NCBI RefSeq assembly: GCF_009735585.1
Contig: NZ_VJVW01000003.1
Location: 1 to 64,000 of the forward strand
DNA length: 64,000 bases
Direction: 5' to 3'
From: Christiangramia aestuarii
GTDB taxonomy: Bacteria > Bacteroidota > Bacteroidia > Flavobacteriales > Flavobacteriaceae
Positions 32,986 through 41,258 of this stretch are shown here, in pieces (the first letter of the stretch is position 1; each line of letters opens with the position of its first letter). Below the pieces are notes generated by a model. That model was not told where the DNA came from. It did not search any database and saw nothing but the letters and a program-made list of their open reading frames with translations. The position numbers and the translations under genes were made by a program.

Positions 32986-33141
32986 TCAGGATTCGAGTAC
33001 CTGTTGCCGCATTTCGAGTTCAATAATGAGCTTGGTTGTATCCTGCTGAAACTCGTAATTAGCGTTTTTAGGTTCTTCTAACTGGTGACCAAAAAGAAGA
33101 CCCATCATAAAACTTATCACAAAATTGACTAATGAACTCAT
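32986..33141 (-). CDS. Small membrane-anchored protein overlapping the PspC gene (51 aa)
   Basis: A 51-codon gene whose ATG overlaps the stop of the PspC gene in an ATGA arrangement (33138-33141), a classic sign of translational coupling. Residues 1-19 (MSSLVNFVISFMMGLLFGH) form a hydrophobic N-terminal anchor. The rest is amphipathic and charged (QQDTTKLIIELEMRQQ). It ends shortly before a hairpin terminator, completing the operon DUF4870-PadR-PspC-small protein. It may be a membrane partner of the PspC protein. No family is recognised. Confidence 0.7.
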   Translation of the reverse strand: MSSLVNFVISFMMGLLFGHQLEEPKNANYEFQQDTTKLIIELEMRQQVLES

Positions 33142-34901
33142 GATGGTGTATTTATCTCTATTCCATTACTGTCTATCTTTACTCGCTTAACTTTTTTATC
33201 GTTCACTTCTACGCCTTCATCGTTTACACGAATGTCCATTTCTTCACCATTCACATTGATCCTGGCATTAAAATCATCGGCGGTATCCCAGTCCCGGTCT
33301 TCCTCTCCCCAGTCTCCATCTTCATTATCCCAGGTATCTACGGGGCAGTCTTCGCAAATGGTTTCCCCATCTATGACCTTTAGAAAATGTCCCTCCTTGC
33401 CACTGGTAAGTATATCCCCGTAAGAACCATAATTCCTGTGAAAAGAGGAGGTGTTATCATCGGCATAAAGGATAACTCCCTCAGGAAGGTAAAGAGTAAC
33501 CTGAACCTCCTGGTCGCGGTATCCATAACTGGCATCTGAAGTATAGTAACTATCCAGTAATAGTTCATTCCCGATCAGGCTGGTGGAATAATTGATCTTT
33601 GCGGCCCTGTTTTTGGCATCTTCATAGTTCTTGCCTTCGGCCATTTTCACGATCTCCATTTTTCCCAGTGAATCACTGGTAGATTTAACGATTAGCCTGA
33701 TGTCGTTCCCAACGATGATCTTGTTGCTGTTATCGTAGGTGATCCTGAAATCTGAACTTTTCCAGGTTCTCCCGGTATATTCACTATTATTTCTCATTCT
33801 CAGGAAAAGCGTATCTGAAGTTGCGATCGCCAGTTTCTCTGTACTGGCGACCTCACCATCAAAGGCACGATTCGTAGCCTGGCTAACCCCTATTACGGTT
33901 AGACCTATGATCGAGATAAGCCAAACTCCTAATAAGGTAAGTAAAGCTATTCTACCAAGAGATTTCAGGTTCTTCACCAGAATCTTCAGTCCTAAAACGA
34001 ACAGGAAGAAAAACGGTATACCTACGGCAAAAAATGCCAGAAGGGAAATCAGCCAGATAGGCGCACCACTGTTCACCACGTCTATATAATCTGTCCATGG
34101 AGCCTCGATAATTCCGAAGGTTCCAACTGCGAACAGACCTACGAACAACCCGATCAGGGTTGAACCTGCGATCAATAACAACAATATACCTACGAACTTT
34201 ACGAATAGTTTCAGACAGAACTTGATGATGTCACCAAGGGTTGTAGCTGCAGAGCTGGCTCCGGCGCTGGCCTTTTTGCCATATTTCTCATAGTCTACAT
34301 TTTTTATACTATCTGAAACCTCGTGAAAACCCTCACGTATCTTTTTCTCGATATTGCTGACGGTTACCTCCTCTCCGCGCATGGCCAATTTATCGGCCGT
34401 GGTTTTAGCTTCGGGAACAAAGATCCAGAAAGCGATATATATAAGGATGAAAGCACCACTGGAGAAGATGGTAAGTAAGATCCATAAGAGTCTTACCCAG
34501 ATAGCTTCTATGCCAAGATAGTGACCTAATCCTGAAGAAACGCCACCTACATAACCGTTTTCGGTATCGCGGAAAAGCTGTTTGCCAACGGTCTTGGTAG
34601 TCTTGGTTCTTTTAGGTTCATCTTCGAAGATCTCCTCATCTACCATATAATCTTCAGGTTGCCCCATGATAGTGATTACTTCTTCTACTTCTTTAATGCT
34701 GATCACCTGACGGTCATTCTTGATCTTTTCATTAAATAATTCAGCAATACGAGCCTCGATATCAGAGATGATCTCATCACGACCCTGCGTATTAGAAAAC
34801 GAATGCCTTATGGCCTCCAGATACCTTTGTAGTCTGGCATAGGCATCCTCATCTATATGAAAGAATGTGCCGGCAAGATTTATATTTACTGTCTTATTCA
34901 T
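33138..34901 (-). CDS. PspC-domain membrane protein with beta-rich C-terminal part
   Basis: A 587-residue envelope-stress-type protein. An N-terminal cytoplasmic helical region (1-95, with DEIISDIEARIAELFNEK) is followed by a PspC domain (about 105-170, GYVGGVSSGLGHYLGIEAIWVR) including one or two transmembrane helices. Three to four further helices span about 225-345. A large extracytoplasmic beta-rich region follows, ending in an acidic stretch and a strand-rich tail (VNGEMDIRVNDEGVEVNDKKVK type). It lies between padR (8-bp overlap) and the 51-residue gene (4-bp overlap). It likely senses membrane state, with PadR controlling its own operon. Confidence 0.85.
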   Translation of the reverse strand: MNKTVNINLAGTFFHIDEDAYARLQRYLEAIRHSFSNTQGRDEIISDIEARIAELFNEKIKNDRQVISIKEVEEVITIMGQPEDYMVDEEIFEDEPKRTKTTKTVGKQLFRDTENGYVGGVSSGLGHYLGIEAIWVRLLWILLTIFSSGAFILIYIAFWIFVPEAKTTADKLAMRGEEVTVSNIEKKIREGFHEVSDSIKNVDYEKYGKKASAGASSAATTLGDIIKFCLKLFVKFVGILLLLIAGSTLIGLFVGLFAVGTFGIIEAPWTDYIDVVNSGAPIWLISLLAFFAVGIPFFFLFVLGLKILVKNLKSLGRIALLTLLGVWLISIIGLTVIGVSQATNRAFDGEVASTEKLAIATSDTLFLRMRNNSEYTGRTWKSSDFRITYDNSNKIIVGNDIRLIVKSTSDSLGKMEIVKMAEGKNYEDAKNRAAKINYSTSLIGNELLLDSYYTSDASYGYRDQEVQVTLYLPEGVILYADDNTSSFHRNYGSYGDILTSGKEGHFLKVIDGETICEDCPVDTWDNEDGDWGEEDRDWDTADDFNARINVNGEEMDIRVNDEGVEVNDKKVKRVKIDSNGIEINTPS

Positions 34902-35238
34902 GGTTCTTCTTTTTTTGAGTGGTTACGATATTAACTGCAGTTTGCAATTCTTCCCAGGTCCCGGTTAGTTCCCTGAGGAAAATTTTCCCTGTTTCGGTGA
35001 GCCCGTAATATTTTCTAGGTGGCCCACTGGTGGATTCTTCCCATCTGTAATTGAGAAGTCCGGCATTTTTAAGCCTGGTAAGCAAAGGGTAAATCGTACC
35101 TTCCACAACCAGCAGCTTAGCGTCTTTTAAAGTGTCCAGAATCTCTGCCACGTAGGCGTCTTCATCCCGGAGAACCGAGAGAATACAGTATTCCAGTACA
35201 CCCTTACGCATCTGGGCTTTTGTATTTTCAATCTTCAT
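34894..35238 (-). CDS. PadR-family transcriptional repressor
   Basis: A 114-residue winged-helix regulator of the short PadR class. KAQMRKGVLEYCILSVL, AYVAEILDTLKDAKLLVVEGTIYPLLTRL and GPPRKYYGLTETGK are diagnostic: the helix-turn-helix, the recognition helix and the wing. These proteins usually repress their own operon and respond to small molecules or membrane stress. It overlaps DUF4870 upstream by 4 bp and the PspC gene downstream by 8 bp, so all are co-translated. Confidence 0.9.
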   Translation of the reverse strand: MKIENTKAQMRKGVLEYCILSVLRDEDAYVAEILDTLKDAKLLVVEGTIYPLLTRLKNAGLLNYRWEESTSGPPRKYYGLTETGKIFLRELTGTWEELQTAVNIVTTQKKKNHE

Positions 35239-35768
35239 AGTGTTTGTTTTTGGGTGTCATTAAACTGTTCATTTCTTGATTGATTTTGATGGTTCTGGTC
35301 CGGAGTTTCCGAACTTAAAAAATTGATGGTTAGCGGGTAATTATATAACTGGCCCTCGTTTGCCTTGATACTCGCGTTGATGACCGCAAATAGTTCAAGT
35401 ACAAAAAGACCTAGTAATAAGATTCCCAGGATGCCCACTGTGATGAAAAAGGGCATGGCATCAGAGAAATTATCTATTACGAATGAATCCTGAATGAAAA
35501 ACAATGGTTCATTAGCTGTGAATCTTAGCCCGAAGTAAACAAAGGTTGCCGCTCCCACTGCTACGATAAATACAGCGTATAGGAACATGCTTATCTGGAA
35601 ATTCAGGGCATTTCTCCCGTGATGATCTACAAATGGATCCTGTTTTCTCGAAAGCCACAATAACATGGGAAAGATGAAGTTCCCAAACGGAATCACGTAT
35701 TTCGAGAATACCGAAAGATGAAGTACGGTAGCCAGGGTCCTGTTTTGATTGATGGTTTCAGTCGTCAT
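35235..35768 (-). CDS. DUF4870 (Tic20-like) membrane protein
   Basis: A 177-residue membrane protein with about four helices. The segment LHLSVFSKYVIPFGNFIFPMLLW followed by DHHGRNALNFQISM is characteristic of DUF4870/Tic20-like proteins. The conserved HGRNALNFQ motif lies between helices one and two. The C-terminal 25 residues are polar and Gln-rich. It heads the PadR-PspC operon and its stop overlaps the padR start by 4 bp. The function of the family is not known; co-occurrence with PspC suggests a membrane-integrity role. Confidence 0.8.
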   Translation of the reverse strand: MTTETINQNRTLATVLHLSVFSKYVIPFGNFIFPMLLWLSRKQDPFVDHHGRNALNFQISMFLYAVFIVAVGAATFVYFGLRFTANEPLFFIQDSFVIDNFSDAMPFFITVGILGILLLGLFVLELFAVINASIKANEGQLYNYPLTINFLSSETPDQNHQNQSRNEQFNDTQKQTL

Positions 35769-35794
35769 TTTTTTCTTGATTTAAATGTTAGATC

Positions 35795-35923
35795 TTAAAG
35801 GAAGATGGCTGTTAGAAAATAGATGTAGATAAAAGCTATCGCCAGATTGATCTGTGTTCTAGTTATTGTTGGATTTTTGGTGTCCGACAATCTAAATGTC
35901 TGAGTGTGAGATGATTTTTTCAT
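35795..35923 (-). CDS. Possible 42-residue single-helix membrane peptide
   Basis: A complete short frame from ATG at 35923 to TAA at 35795-35797, 26 bp upstream of the DUF4870 gene. Residues 1-22 are polar and basic with Thr/Ser; residues 24-42 (INLAIAFIYIYFLTAIFL) form one hydrophobic helix that ends the protein. No good ribosome-binding site is seen, as is common in Bacteroidota, so it is uncertain. A plausible promoter lies just upstream, so it would be the first gene of the PadR-PspC operon. Confidence 0.4.
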   Translation of the reverse strand: MKKSSHTQTFRLSDTKNPTITRTQINLAIAFIYIYFLTAIFL

Positions 35924-35941
35924 GATGATTTTTGATTGATA

Positions 35942-35971
35942 CATTTATAACCTATTAGATTCTTATACAAA
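35942..35971 (-). promoter_or_regulatory. Candidate promoter of the DUF4870-PadR-PspC operon
   Basis: On the minus strand TTTG, 18 nt, TATAAATG resembles the Bacteroidota pair TTTG and TAnnTTTG with correct spacing but two mismatches in the -7 box. It lies 19 bp before the 42-codon frame. The rest of the region between 35972 and 36090 is AT-rich and shows nothing else. Confidence 0.4.
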
Positions 35972-36090
35972 TATATATCTAAAAGAAGGTATTATGCAAC
36001 ACATAGTACTGAAAATTAACAAAAAATTAAGAATTGAATACTGGAACATATTTCCTACTTTTATAAAAAATCAACCAAAATATTATTTAA

Positions 36091-36555
36091 ATGAAGCTTT
36101 CTCCCTCTAAATTGAATTCCTTTTTAACATTGAAATTACCAAGTGCCTGGTTATGTGGGGTGAGGGTGAAACATATAGACCAGACCGAGTGTGAAGTGGG
36201 GGTAACCCATAGGTGGATAAACCAGAACCCATTTAATTCCATGTATTTCGCCGTACAGGCCATGGCTGCAGAACTTAGTACTGGTGCCCTTGTGATGGGT
36301 AAGATCCAGGATTCCAATAAAAAGATTTCCATGCTGGTTGCCCAGAACAAATCTACCTTCACTAAAAAAGCAACCGGAAAAATAAAATTCACCTGTTACG
36401 ACGGTAATAAAGTGAACGAAGCCATTAAAAAGACCATAGCTACCGGGGAGGGGCAAACCTTCTGGATGAAATCTGTGGGAGTGAACGAAGACGGGATAGA
36501 AGTATCTGTCTTCGAATTCCAGTGGACAGTAAAGGTTAAAAGCCCTAAGTCTTAA
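36091..36555 (+). CDS. DUF4442/hotdog-fold thioesterase-like protein
   Basis: A 154-residue protein with the hotdog-fold pattern of DUF4442, a thioesterase-related family: a long helix containing NPFNSMYFAVQAMAAELSTGALV packed against strands KISMLVAQNKSTFTKKATGKIKFTC and the closing SVFEFQWTVKVK. HRWINQNPFNS provides Asn residues typical of the active cleft. It would bind an acyl-CoA or similar thioester. A -7-like TACTTTTA lies about 35 bp upstream. The next gene starts 67 bp downstream on the same strand. Confidence 0.7.
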   Translation: MKLSPSKLNSFLTLKLPSAWLCGVRVKHIDQTECEVGVTHRWINQNPFNSMYFAVQAMAAELSTGALVMGKIQDSNKKISMLVAQNKSTFTKKATGKIKFTCYDGNKVNEAIKKTIATGEGQTFWMKSVGVNEDGIEVSVFEFQWTVKVKSPKS

Positions 36556-36622
36556 CCTGAAACCTACTTGCTTGGAATAAAAATATTACTAATCCTGCTT
36601 AGAGCCTAAAGCTTTAAGCCTA

Positions 36623-37435
36623 ATGCTTTATAAGATGAATGCACACGAAATAGATTACCAGATCTTTGGAGAAGAAATGCAATATGTTGAACTGGAACTG
36701 GATCCACAGGAAGCCGTTATTGCAGAAGCAGGTAACTTTATGATGATGGATAATGGCATCAAGATGGATACGATTTTTGGGGACGGGTCCAAGCAGAACG
36801 AAGGATTTCTGGGCAAGGTGCTGGGAGCCGGCAAGCGTTTACTTACCGGTGAAAGTCTCTTTATGACGATCTTCTCTAACGAGGTTCAGGGAAAGAAAAA
36901 GATCAGCTTCGCTTCTCCTTATCCCGGAAAAGTTATTCCAATAGACCTTACCAGGTATAATGGCAAGTTCATTTGCCAGAAAGACGCCTTTTTATGTGCG
37001 GCCAAAGGTGTTTCCATTGGGATCGAATTCAGTAAAAAGCTAGGTCGGGGATTCTTTGGAGGTGAAGGATTCATTATGCAAAAGGTAGAAGGAGACGGAA
37101 TGGCCTTTGTTCATGCCGGCGGAACCATGGCCAGGAAAGAGCTGCAGCCAGGTGAAAAACTAAAAGTAGATACAGGTTGTATCATTGGTTTTACCCAGAC
37201 TGTAGATTACGATATAGAATTCGTTGGCGGAATAAGGAACACAATATTTGGAGGCGAAGGTTTGTTCTTTGCAACCCTAACCGGACCCGGTACGGTATAC
37301 ATCCAATCCTTACCTTTTAGCAGGCTGGCCAGCAGGATACATCAGGCAGCTCCGCAGGGAGGTGGAAAAGACAAGGGAGAAGGCAGTATTCTTGGAGGAT
37401 TGGGAGATGTTATTAGTGGCGATAACAGATTTTGA
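36623..37435 (+). CDS. AIM24-family (TIGR00266-type) protein
   Basis: A 270-residue soluble protein with a beta-sandwich pattern typical of AIM24/TIGR00266: EMQYVELELDPQEAVIAEAGNFMMMD, then GKRLLTGESLFMTIFSN, the central AKGVSIGIEFSKKLGRGFFGGEGFIMQKVEG and the closing TLTGPGTVYIQSLPFSRLA. The C-terminal 25 residues are Gly/Lys-rich and flexible. A second ATG at 36635 (codon five) is an equally possible start. The family is widespread with no settled function. It lies between the DUF4442 gene and a conserved small gene. Confidence 0.85.
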   Translation: MLYKMNAHEIDYQIFGEEMQYVELELDPQEAVIAEAGNFMMMDNGIKMDTIFGDGSKQNEGFLGKVLGAGKRLLTGESLFMTIFSNEVQGKKKISFASPYPGKVIPIDLTRYNGKFICQKDAFLCAAKGVSIGIEFSKKLGRGFFGGEGFIMQKVEGDGMAFVHAGGTMARKELQPGEKLKVDTGCIIGFTQTVDYDIEFVGGIRNTIFGGEGLFFATLTGPGTVYIQSLPFSRLASRIHQAAPQGGGKDKGEGSILGGLGDVISGDNRF

Positions 37436-37528
37436 TTTATGTTAAAGATTTAAGAAATATGTTAAAATAAATAGTTTTTATTATATTAGGCTTACCAAAA
37501 AATTAACGGCTCATAGAATATTAATACA

Positions 37529-37536
37529 TATTTTTG
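37529..37536 (+). promoter_or_regulatory. -7 promoter box of the 65-residue gene
   Basis: TATTTTTG matches TAnnTTTG exactly, 35 bp before the ATG at 37571. Confidence 0.5.
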
Positions 37537-37570
37537 ACGACCTAACTTTAACTAAAATCAATTTCAAATT

Positions 37571-37768
37571 ATGGCGCGAGCGATGTTTGAATACACCAAA
37601 ACGGTACTTGCAAAAGTGAGTTTTGATGCGAACTTGTTCTGTAAAGAGGTTAAAAAAGCAATTGATCGTTTACTTCCTTATGAGATTGAGGAGCTAAGAC
37701 TTTGGATTGTTGGTTTAACCAGGCAGAATCCCGAATTAAATCAATGTTTAATGTATTTAAATACTTAA
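37571..37768 (+). CDS. Conserved small helical protein (65 aa)
   Basis: A 65-residue protein with its own promoter box and terminator, so almost certainly expressed. The sequence is amphipathic and helical: FEYTKTVLAKVSFDANLFCKEV, then KKAIDRLLPYEIEELRLWI, with three Arg/Lys-rich turns and two Cys residues. It has no signal peptide. I recognise it as the sort of conserved short protein found in flavobacteria but know of no function. It may be a partner for a larger protein or an adaptor. Confidence 0.65.
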   Translation: MARAMFEYTKTVLAKVSFDANLFCKEVKKAIDRLLPYEIEELRLWIVGLTRQNPELNQCLMYLNT

Positions 37769-37770
37769 CT

Positions 37771-37798
37771 AAAAGCGGCCCAAAAGGCCGCTTTTTTA
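37771..37798. terminator. Bidirectional terminator between small gene and oxyR
   Basis: AAAAGCGGCC, CAAAA loop, GGCCGCTTTTTT: a 10-bp stem with A- and T-runs. Its right arm runs into the last codon of oxyR, so the convergent genes share it. Confidence 0.9.
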
Positions 37799-38755
37799 AT
37801 TGGTAGTAAATTCTTTCTTTTTATTCAATGGACTTATAATCTTCACATTCTGGAAGGTTATAGCCCCTTTTACGACCCCGGCGATCGTACTGCGAAGTGC
37901 CTCGATGATCTGCATCTTTAATTCACTGCGATTGTAGATAAGGCTAACTTCCCTTGCTGGTATTGGATCCTGGAACATTTTGAGGTTCTCTTTCTCAGAC
38001 TCCTTAAGGTCGAGGGTATGTAAATAGGGCAGAAGGGTCATCCCCAGCCCTTCGTTGGCCAGTTTAATAAGAGTTTCAAAACTTCCGCTTTCAAGCTGTA
38101 GCTGGTCATCTCCATAATCACGGGAAGCCTTGCAAAGATTAATGATACCATCTTTAAAACAATGCCCGTCTTCCAGCAATAATATTTTGTTGATGTCCAG
38201 GTCTTCCACGGTGATCTTATCTGAAGTTTCCATCTGCATTCCCTGCGGAATATAGGGCACGAAAGGCTCATAGTAAAGCACGTTCTCCTTGATGCCTTCA
38301 ACCTCCAGAGGAGTGGCCGCAATGGCTGCATCCAGGTGTCCTTCCTTAAGTTTTTCGAGTATCGCCTCTGTGTGCAGTTCCTCGATTTTCAGTTTTACCT
38401 TGGGGTATTTCTTGATGAAGCTGCCAATGAACATCGGTAAAAGCGTAGGCATAATCGTTGGTATTACCCCTAAACGGAATATCCCGCCAATAAATCCCTT
38501 CTGCTGGTCTACGATATCCTGTATCCTGTCGCTCTCGTTAACTATATTGCGGGCCTGCTGTACTATCTTTTCCCCAACCTCGGTAAGCTGTATAGGCTTT
38601 TTTGTTCGGTCGAAAATGGTGACTTCAAGTTCTTCTTCCAGTTTTTGGATCTGCATACTTAGGGTAGGCTGGGTTACAAAAACTTTCTGGGCCGCTTTAG
38701 TGAAATTCTTATGTTCTGCGACTGCAAGTACATAATGGAGCTGGGTAATTGTCAT
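37796..38755 (-). CDS. oxyR: OxyR, hydrogen-peroxide-responsive LysR-type activator
   Basis: A 319-residue LysR-type regulator. The N-terminal helix-turn-helix (NFTKAAQKVFVTQPTLSMQIQKLE) is standard. The effector domain carries Cys199 and Cys208 in GHCFKDGIINLC, the same residue numbers and eight-residue gap as the peroxide-sensing disulfide pair of E. coli OxyR. On oxidation it would switch on catalase, peroxiredoxin and related genes. It is monocistronic and convergent with the small gene. No classical target gene such as katA or dps lies in the window. Confidence 0.93.
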   Translation of the reverse strand: MTITQLHYVLAVAEHKNFTKAAQKVFVTQPTLSMQIQKLEEELEVTIFDRTKKPIQLTEVGEKIVQQARNIVNESDRIQDIVDQQKGFIGGIFRLGVIPTIMPTLLPMFIGSFIKKYPKVKLKIEELHTEAILEKLKEGHLDAAIAATPLEVEGIKENVLYYEPFVPYIPQGMQMETSDKITVEDLDINKILLLEDGHCFKDGIINLCKASRDYGDDQLQLESGSFETLIKLANEGLGMTLLPYLHTLDLKESEKENLKMFQDPIPAREVSLIYNRSELKMQIIEALRSTIAGVVKGAITFQNVKIISPLNKKKEFTTN

Positions 38756-38832
38756 TTCATCAAGTTTACTTACACAAAGGTATAAGTTTTTCTTATTTTA
38801 AATGCAATTTAACTTTGTTTTATCTATTAGAA

Positions 38833-38856
38833 AACCCTTCCTGATAGGGAAGGGTT
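38833..38856. terminator. Hairpin terminator after the 38880 gene
   Basis: AACCCTTCC, CTGATA, GGGAAGGGTT on the plus strand, with TTTT following in the minus direction. It ends the DUF2141-lipocalin-like pair and lies before the OxyR start. Confidence 0.8.
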
Positions 38857-38879
38857 CAATGATAAAAAATGATTGATGA

Positions 38880-39389
38880 TTAGATCCTGTCCAGGGTCAT
38901 TTCAAAGAACTGGATCCAGTTTCCCTGCCGGCTATATTCGCCTGTTTCATGCCATTGGCCCTTATCATTGATACTGATGATGTACCTTACATTTGGGTTT
39001 GGATACCAGTAGAAATTCCCATCCTTTAATTCGGCTTTAAAGCTTCCTTTCATCCCATTCTGTAGAAAGGACTGAAATTCATAATTGCCAGATTCCTTTT
39101 CGCTGGTCACCACGGCCAGGGCATTGTGGATGAGCCTGCCCTTCGCGGTTCCTTTTCCTTCGATGAGCAAGGCGGTGCTATCGAGTTTGAACTGTACGGT
39201 CTCAGATTGATCGAAATGATATTTATTGCCATCCTGGGATATTCTCCAGCCTTTTCCTTTCCATTCACCGGAAAGAAAACTAAGCTTCTGGATAGCAGAT
39301 TTTGCCTGCTGGTCGGTTTCGAAAGTTTGCGCATTTAATGCGGCAACACCTATGATCAGCGTGACAAATATGGAGAATAAAGTTTTCAT
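38880..39389 (-). CDS. Exported lipocalin-like protein (DUF1579-type)
   Basis: A 169-residue protein with a signal peptide ending near ALNAQTF. The mature part starts with LSFLSGEWKGKGW, the hallmark opening of DUF1579/lipocalin-like calycins, followed by eight to ten strand-like segments (FKLDSTALLIEGKGTAKG, NYEFQSFLQNGMKGSF, FYWYPNPNVRYIISI). It likely forms a beta-barrel that holds a small hydrophobic ligand in the periplasm. It is second in a pair with the DUF2141 gene (17 bp gap), and that pair is preceded by a LytTR-type tandem site. Confidence 0.65.
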   Translation of the reverse strand: MKTLFSIFVTLIIGVAALNAQTFETDQQAKSAIQKLSFLSGEWKGKGWRISQDGNKYHFDQSETVQFKLDSTALLIEGKGTAKGRLIHNALAVVTSEKESGNYEFQSFLQNGMKGSFKAELKDGNFYWYPNPNVRYIISINDKGQWHETGEYSRQGNWIQFFEMTLDRI

Positions 39390-39406
39390 GATTTCAAGTT
39401 TAAATC

Positions 39407-39823
39407 TTAGAACCTGATGGTTAGTTCCTTATTGTTCCCGTCGAAATCGAATTTGGATTCTTCCCAGATTGGTGGCCCGTAAGTCATCGAATTGCCGCTG
39501 CTTCCGTAATCCTCGGTCGGTATACCGCTGGCATCAAAATCCATCTTGTTATTCTCGTTCTTATCGTGCATCACCAGTAAGGCGTAGGTTCCTTCAGGAA
39601 CATTTTCGAATTGTGCCACAGCCCTTCCATCAATGATTTCGGCTTTTACCGAAAATTCCGGGGCTGCTTTCATAAAGGTCTCTGCGGAATAAAGTCCGAA
39701 TTTCACACTGCCTTCGGTTCCATTCACGTTGGGTACAGTGGCGCTGATGCTTCCCGAATTACCGGTCTGGGCGTTTACAAATGATCCGAACAAGATTGCT
39801 GCTAATAAAGCTAAGGTTTTCAT
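39407..39823 (-). CDS. DUF2141 exported protein
   Basis: A 138-residue secreted protein. A signal peptide ends around VNAQTG. The mature domain shows the DUF2141 pattern: GSVKFGLYSAETFMKAAPEFSVKAEIIDG, then FENVPEGTYALLVMHDKNENNKMDFDASGIPTEDYG, a loop with DxNxNxxxD character that may bind calcium, and a closing KFDFDGNNKELTI strand. Upstream on the same strand is a tandem ACANTTCGG site with a perfect -7 box (39850-39857), the same layout as before the LytS/LytTR operon. Function unknown, but response-regulator control is strongly indicated. Confidence 0.8.
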   Translation of the reverse strand: MKTLALLAAILFGSFVNAQTGNSGSISATVPNVNGTEGSVKFGLYSAETFMKAAPEFSVKAEIIDGRAVAQFENVPEGTYALLVMHDKNENNKMDFDASGIPTEDYGSSGNSMTYGPPIWEESKFDFDGNNKELTIRF

Positions 39824-39849
39824 AATGCTATTGTTTTTTGATTATGGAA

Positions 39850-39920
39850 CAAACTTAGCCTCAAAGCACAGCTTCCGAAAAATCTTTTAACCGAACTGTA
39901 GAATTTGTAAACCGAATTGT
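39850..39920 (-). promoter_or_regulatory. LytTR-type tandem site with -7 box for the DUF2141 operon
   Basis: On the minus strand ACAATTCGG (39920-39912) and ACAGTTCGG (39899-39891) are direct repeats 21 bp apart start to start (9-mer, 12-nt spacer, 9-mer), the classic LytTR/AgrA arrangement. The -7 box TAAGTTTG (39857-39850), a perfect TAnnTTTG, starts 42 nt after the second repeat. The same repeats and distances occur upstream of the LytS/LytTR operon at 52342-52412. Confidence 0.7.
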
Positions 39921-39926
39921 AATTAA

Positions 39927-41258
39927 CTAAAGTAAACCCCTGGACTTGATCTCCAGGTATTTGTTTATAGCGTTGATGCTCAGGTCCTGAGGAGGAGTAA
40001 GCAGGGCCTGTATCCCGTGTCTTTGAAGTTCTCTGGCCATGAGACTTTTATTATGCGCATATTGTTCGGCTATGGTCTGGTGGGCGCTTTCGCTTAGGTT
40101 AGCCGGTGCGATTTCGGTTAGTCGGATCATTTCGGTATTTTCAAAAAAGATCACCACGACCAGGTGCTGCTTGGCCAGAGCTTTAAGAAAAGGCAGTTGG
40201 CGCTGCAGCCCAGACATATGCTCAAAATTGGTATAGATCATCAACAGGCTGCGATGGCTTATATATTTTTTTACCCGGGAATACAGCAGGCTGAAATCGC
40301 TGTCGTAAAAGCCAGTATTTACGTTATAAAGGGCCTCCATGATCCTGCTTAGCTGGCTGAGCTTAGAACTGGCTTTCTGCAGATGGTCGATCTTATTCGA
40401 AAAGGAGAGCATTCCCACCTTGTCCTTTTTCTTAAGGGCCACATTAGAAAAAGCCAGAGAGGAGTTTATGGCATAATCCAGCAGGCTAAGCCCCTCAAAA
40501 GGCATCTTCATCACCCTGCCGCAGTCTATTATAGAGTAGATTGGCTGTGATCTTTCATCCTGGAACTGGTTCACCATCAGGTTGCCATGTTTGGCCGTGG
40601 CTTTCCAGTTAATGGTCCTTACATCGTCACCCCGAACATATTCCTTGATCTGTTCAAATTCCATGGTATGGCCAATTCGCCGGATCCGCTTGATACCATG
40701 CAGGTTTATCTTCTGGTCGAGCGCCAGGAAATCCAGTTTCTTCATTTGGATAAAAGAAGGATAAACCTTCACCATCTGGTCCTTATTAAAGGTGTATCTC
40801 CTTTTGGCCAGTTTAAAAATACTGGAAACATAGATATTCAGGTTTCCGAAGATATATTCACCACGCTCCAGGGGTTTAAGGAAATATTCAAATTCTATGC
40901 TCTTATGGGGTGTAAATCTTATTTGCTTAAGGAAATCCCTTTTCTGAAACTGTACGGGGATCTCATCGATCACCTCCGCATTCAGCCGGAAGCCATACTT
41001 ATTCGCGATCTCTATCACGACCCTGTTATCATCTGAATTCGAAAACTTTTCAGGTAATATCCGGTCTGCCTCGATCCCATTAACCCGGAAGAGGGCTGAC
41101 ACATCTGTAAGGACTAAAATTCCCAGCACCGAGGTCAGGATCCAGGTAATACTGTACAGGGGTGAAAACCAGAAGGAGATCAGGAAAAGAATGGAGATGC
41201 CGAACAGCGCGTAAAAAAGCCGTTTCCCAAAGTACAGGGATCTAATGAATTTGAGCAC
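39927..41258 (-). CDS. DUF58 von Willebrand-like protein
   Basis: A 443-residue protein with two N-terminal transmembrane helices (about 12-28 and 33-52) and a cytoplasmic DUF58 region. The signature GDDVRTINWKATAKHGNLMVNQF with PIYSIIDCGRVM starts a vWA-like fold with MIDAS-type residues. The start is GTG at 41258, overlapping the MoxR stop by one base (TAGTG). DUF58 proteins work with MoxR AAA ATPases in the assembly of membrane or metal-containing complexes. It is the last gene of the cluster from 46020. Confidence 0.9.
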   Translation of the reverse strand: MLKFIRSLYFGKRLFYALFGISILFLISFWFSPLYSITWILTSVLGILVLTDVSALFRVNGIEADRILPEKFSNSDDNRVVIEIANKYGFRLNAEVIDEIPVQFQKRDFLKQIRFTPHKSIEFEYFLKPLERGEYIFGNLNIYVSSIFKLAKRRYTFNKDQMVKVYPSFIQMKKLDFLALDQKINLHGIKRIRRIGHTMEFEQIKEYVRGDDVRTINWKATAKHGNLMVNQFQDERSQPIYSIIDCGRVMKMPFEGLSLLDYAINSSLAFSNVALKKKDKVGMLSFSNKIDHLQKASSKLSQLSRIMEALYNVNTGFYDSDFSLLYSRVKKYISHRSLLMIYTNFEHMSGLQRQLPFLKALAKQHLVVVIFFENTEMIRLTEIAPANLSESAHQTIAEQYAHNKSLMARELQRHGIQALLTPPQDLSINAINKYLEIKSRGLL

